Below are positions 62,660 through 64,000 of a stretch of DNA of 64,000 nucleotides, piece by piece. The first letter of the stretch is position 1; each line of letters begins with the position of its first letter. Both the position numbers and the translations under genes were made by a program. The notes beneath the pieces are model-generated. The model was not told the DNA's origin. It saw only the letters and a list, made by a program, of their open reading frames with translations, and did not search any database. This DNA is from Streptomyces sp. NBC_00285. GTDB lineage: Bacteria; Actinomycetota; Actinomycetes; Streptomycetales; Streptomycetaceae. The stretch spans positions 4,774,001 to 4,838,000 of the forward strand of contig NZ_CP108055.1 in NCBI RefSeq assembly GCF_036174265.1. Reading direction: 5' to 3'.

Positions 62660-63510
62660 AAGTCGTACACCGCGAAGTCCGCCGTCGGGCGGTAACCGAT
62701 GCGCTGGTAGAGGGCGTTGCTGGTCGGATTGGCCAGGTCGGTGAAGAGCAGCACCTCGTCGGCGCCCCGTTCCCGGGCGAGCCTGCTGACCTCGGCGGTG
62801 GCCGCACCGGCGTATCCGCGGCCGCGGAGCGGGGCGGGGGTGTAGACGGGTGCCACCCGGATCTGGCCGGCGACCAGCGGGGTGAGGCCGGCCATGGAGA
62901 CGGGGGTGCCGTCCGCGGTCTCCCAGAGGACGACGCCGTCGAAGGCGAGGCGGGCGTCGGCCCAGGCCTCGGCGCGCACAGTGTCGTTCCCGTCCTCTCC
63001 GGTGTCCCGGACGAACTCCCCGAACCAGCGGACCAGCAGCTCCCGGTCGCCCTTCCCGGCGATCCTCGGCCGCCCCCGAGGCACCGGCTCCGGCTCGGTC
63101 AGCGTGTCCAGCCGGTACAGCCGCAGCCGCTGGTGGGGCACGGCCGTGACCCCGGTGTGCCGCTCCCAGGCCCCGGCGAGGACGGCGGCGGTCCCTGCCT
63201 CCGCACTGACCCCGGGAAGCGGGCGCCCGCTCAGATGTCGGGCGAGGGAGTCGGCCTGGGCGTCGTTGAGGGGCGTGAGGTACAGCCGGTACGGCGGCGT
63301 CCGGAAGTAGGCACCCGTGACCTCGCCGCCCTCCTCCAGCAGCCCGAAGTACGGCGCCTGACTGCCGTATGCCTGGAGCCCGCGCGTCCGCAGTCCCTCG
63401 GTGACGGTGAGGAGCACGGTGTGCAGGTCGGGCCGGGAGCGCAGGAAGTCTCCGGCGCGGGCGAGGAAGGCGTCGAGGTCGGCGGTGGAGTGCCAGTCGT
63501 CGGGATGCAT
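62638..63510 (-). CDS. GNAT family N-acetyltransferase
   Basis: A 290-residue two-part protein. The C-terminal half is a GNAT domain with the acetyl-CoA loop PLRGRGYAGAATAEV and the FTDLANPTSNALYQRIGYRP ending; the N-terminal half is a degenerate GNAT-like module of the kind found in larger Streptomyces acetyltransferases. It transfers acetyl from acetyl-CoA to an unknown amine. It is convergent, with 22 bases of overlap, with the PdxH-like gene, and follows another GNAT gene on the same strand by about 40 bases. Confidence 0.9.
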   Translation of the reverse strand: MHPDDWHSTADLDAFLARAGDFLRSRPDLHTVLLTVTEGLRTRGLQAYGSQAPYFGLLEEGGEVTGAYFRTPPYRLYLTPLNDAQADSLARHLSGRPLPGVSAEAGTAAVLAGAWERHTGVTAVPHQRLRLYRLDTLTEPEPVPRGRPRIAGKGDRELLVRWFGEFVRDTGEDGNDTVRAEAWADARLAFDGVVLWETADGTPVSMAGLTPLVAGQIRVAPVYTPAPLRGRGYAGAATAEVSRLARERGADEVLLFTDLANPTSNALYQRIGYRPTADFAVYDFQGQSSS

Positions 63511-63549
63511 GCTTCAGGATCCTGCGGGGCGGGCCGGAGCGCCCGCGAA

Positions 63550-64000
63550 TTACGCCGGTTCCGGATCCGTCGCCAGGCGGCCGTGCAGGTGCGCGTCCCG
63601 GAACGCGTCGTGGCGGCCCGCTTCGAACATCGCGCCCCTCAGCGTGCCCTCGTAGCGGAAGCCGCACTGTTCGGCGATGCGGCAGGAGGCGTCGTGGCCG
63701 AGGCCGTGAGCGAGTTCGAGGCGGTGCAGGCCGAGGTCGGTGAGGGCCCAGTGCGCGGCGAGGCGCAGGGCGCCGGTGGCGACGCCCCTGCCGCGGGCCT
63801 CGGGGAGCACCCAGTAGCCGACGCGGGCGTTGCTGAAGACGTGGTCGATGACGTTGACGCCGACGTGGCCCAGTGTCGTACCGCTCGACGCGTCCGTGAT
63901 CCGGTACGACGCGCTCGTGCCCCGCGCGGCCTCGGTCGCCTTGCGCCGCATGGCGGCCCGGGCGCCGTCGAGGTCGTGGATCTTGGTGAGCGGGGTGTTC
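63550..64000 (-). CDS. GNAT family acetyltransferase (RimJ/RimL-like), 5' end outside the window
   Basis: A GNAT domain of the ribosomal-protein-acetyltransferase type with YWVLPEARGRGVATGALRLAAHWAL (the acetyl-CoA loop), LHRLELAHGLGHDASCRIAEQCGF and the ending GTLRGAM...RHDAFRDAHLHGRL. An ATG exists at 63951, but the frame stays open and protein-like (TKIHDLDGARAA) to the window edge, so the N-terminus is missing. It lies just upstream of another GNAT gene on the same strand. Confidence 0.9.
   Translation of the reverse strand, partial: NTPLTKIHDLDGARAAMRRKATEAARGTSASYRITDASSGTTLGHVGVNVIDHVFSNARVGYWVLPEARGRGVATGALRLAAHWALTDLGLHRLELAHGLGHDASCRIAEQCGFRYEGTLRGAMFEAGRHDAFRDAHLHGRLATDPEPA

Overview
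This is a very GC-rich actinobacterial window that I assign to Streptomyces. The diagnostic genes are an AfsR-type SARP regulator, an AfsS-like repeat peptide, a close AfsK-type Ser/Thr kinase, a single-chain FO synthase for coenzyme F420, and a WhiJ-type trio (ATP-binding protein, XRE/DUF5753 regulator, DUF397 peptide). Both window edges cut genes: a sodium:solute symporter on the left and a GNAT acetyltransferase on the right. I found no rRNA, tRNA, IS element or CRISPR array.

Layout. 1-12 kb: symporter end, ADP-ribosylglycohydrolase-like protein, a divergent HxlR regulator / NmrA-type reductase pair, an NTPase-TPR protein, and a CdaR/PucR-type regulator divergent from an amino-acid-type ABC transporter operon that ends in a D-amino-acid-dehydrogenase-like flavoenzyme. 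12-18 kb: DUF2165 protein, FO synthase, LLM oxidoreductase and a TetX-like monooxygenase. 18-23 kb: the WhiJ-type trio and small housekeeping or secreted proteins. 23-31 kb: two catabolic operons (LLM oxidoreductase, D-aminoacylase-type amidohydrolase, aldehyde dehydrogenase; and amidohydrolase, LLM oxidoreductase, SDR). 31-34.6 kb: afsR and an afsS-like gene. 34.6-48.9 kb: an accessory island with a PIN-toxin remnant, a small membrane protein, a probable immunity gene, a 2,896-residue RHS/HINT polymorphic toxin and a divergent secreted LamG protein. 48.9-54 kb: acyl-CoA ligase divergent from a lipid-transfer thiolase, DUF35, enoyl-CoA hydratase-like and epoxide hydrolase operon. 54-57 kb: a secreted protein and afsK. 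57-62 kb: VOC protein, TetR regulator, and a Ddn-like/acyl-CoA dehydrogenase operon divergent from a second lipid-transfer thiolase. 62-64 kb: PdxH-like and GNAT proteins.

Two threads join these regions. First, the four separate catabolic modules each carry at their promoters a 15-bp palindrome of the form CTGAC-N5-GTCAG (six copies, five exact and one with a single mismatch). They therefore look like one dispersed regulon for activating and degrading a lipid-like or cyclic substrate, probably under a TetR-type repressor. Second, afsK lies about 20 kb from afsR/afsS, although from memory these genes are adjacent in S. coelicolor. The space between holds the RHS toxin island and one of the catabolic modules. 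FO synthase shares the window with three LLM-type and two Ddn-type proteins, so F420 redox chemistry is a likely common theme.
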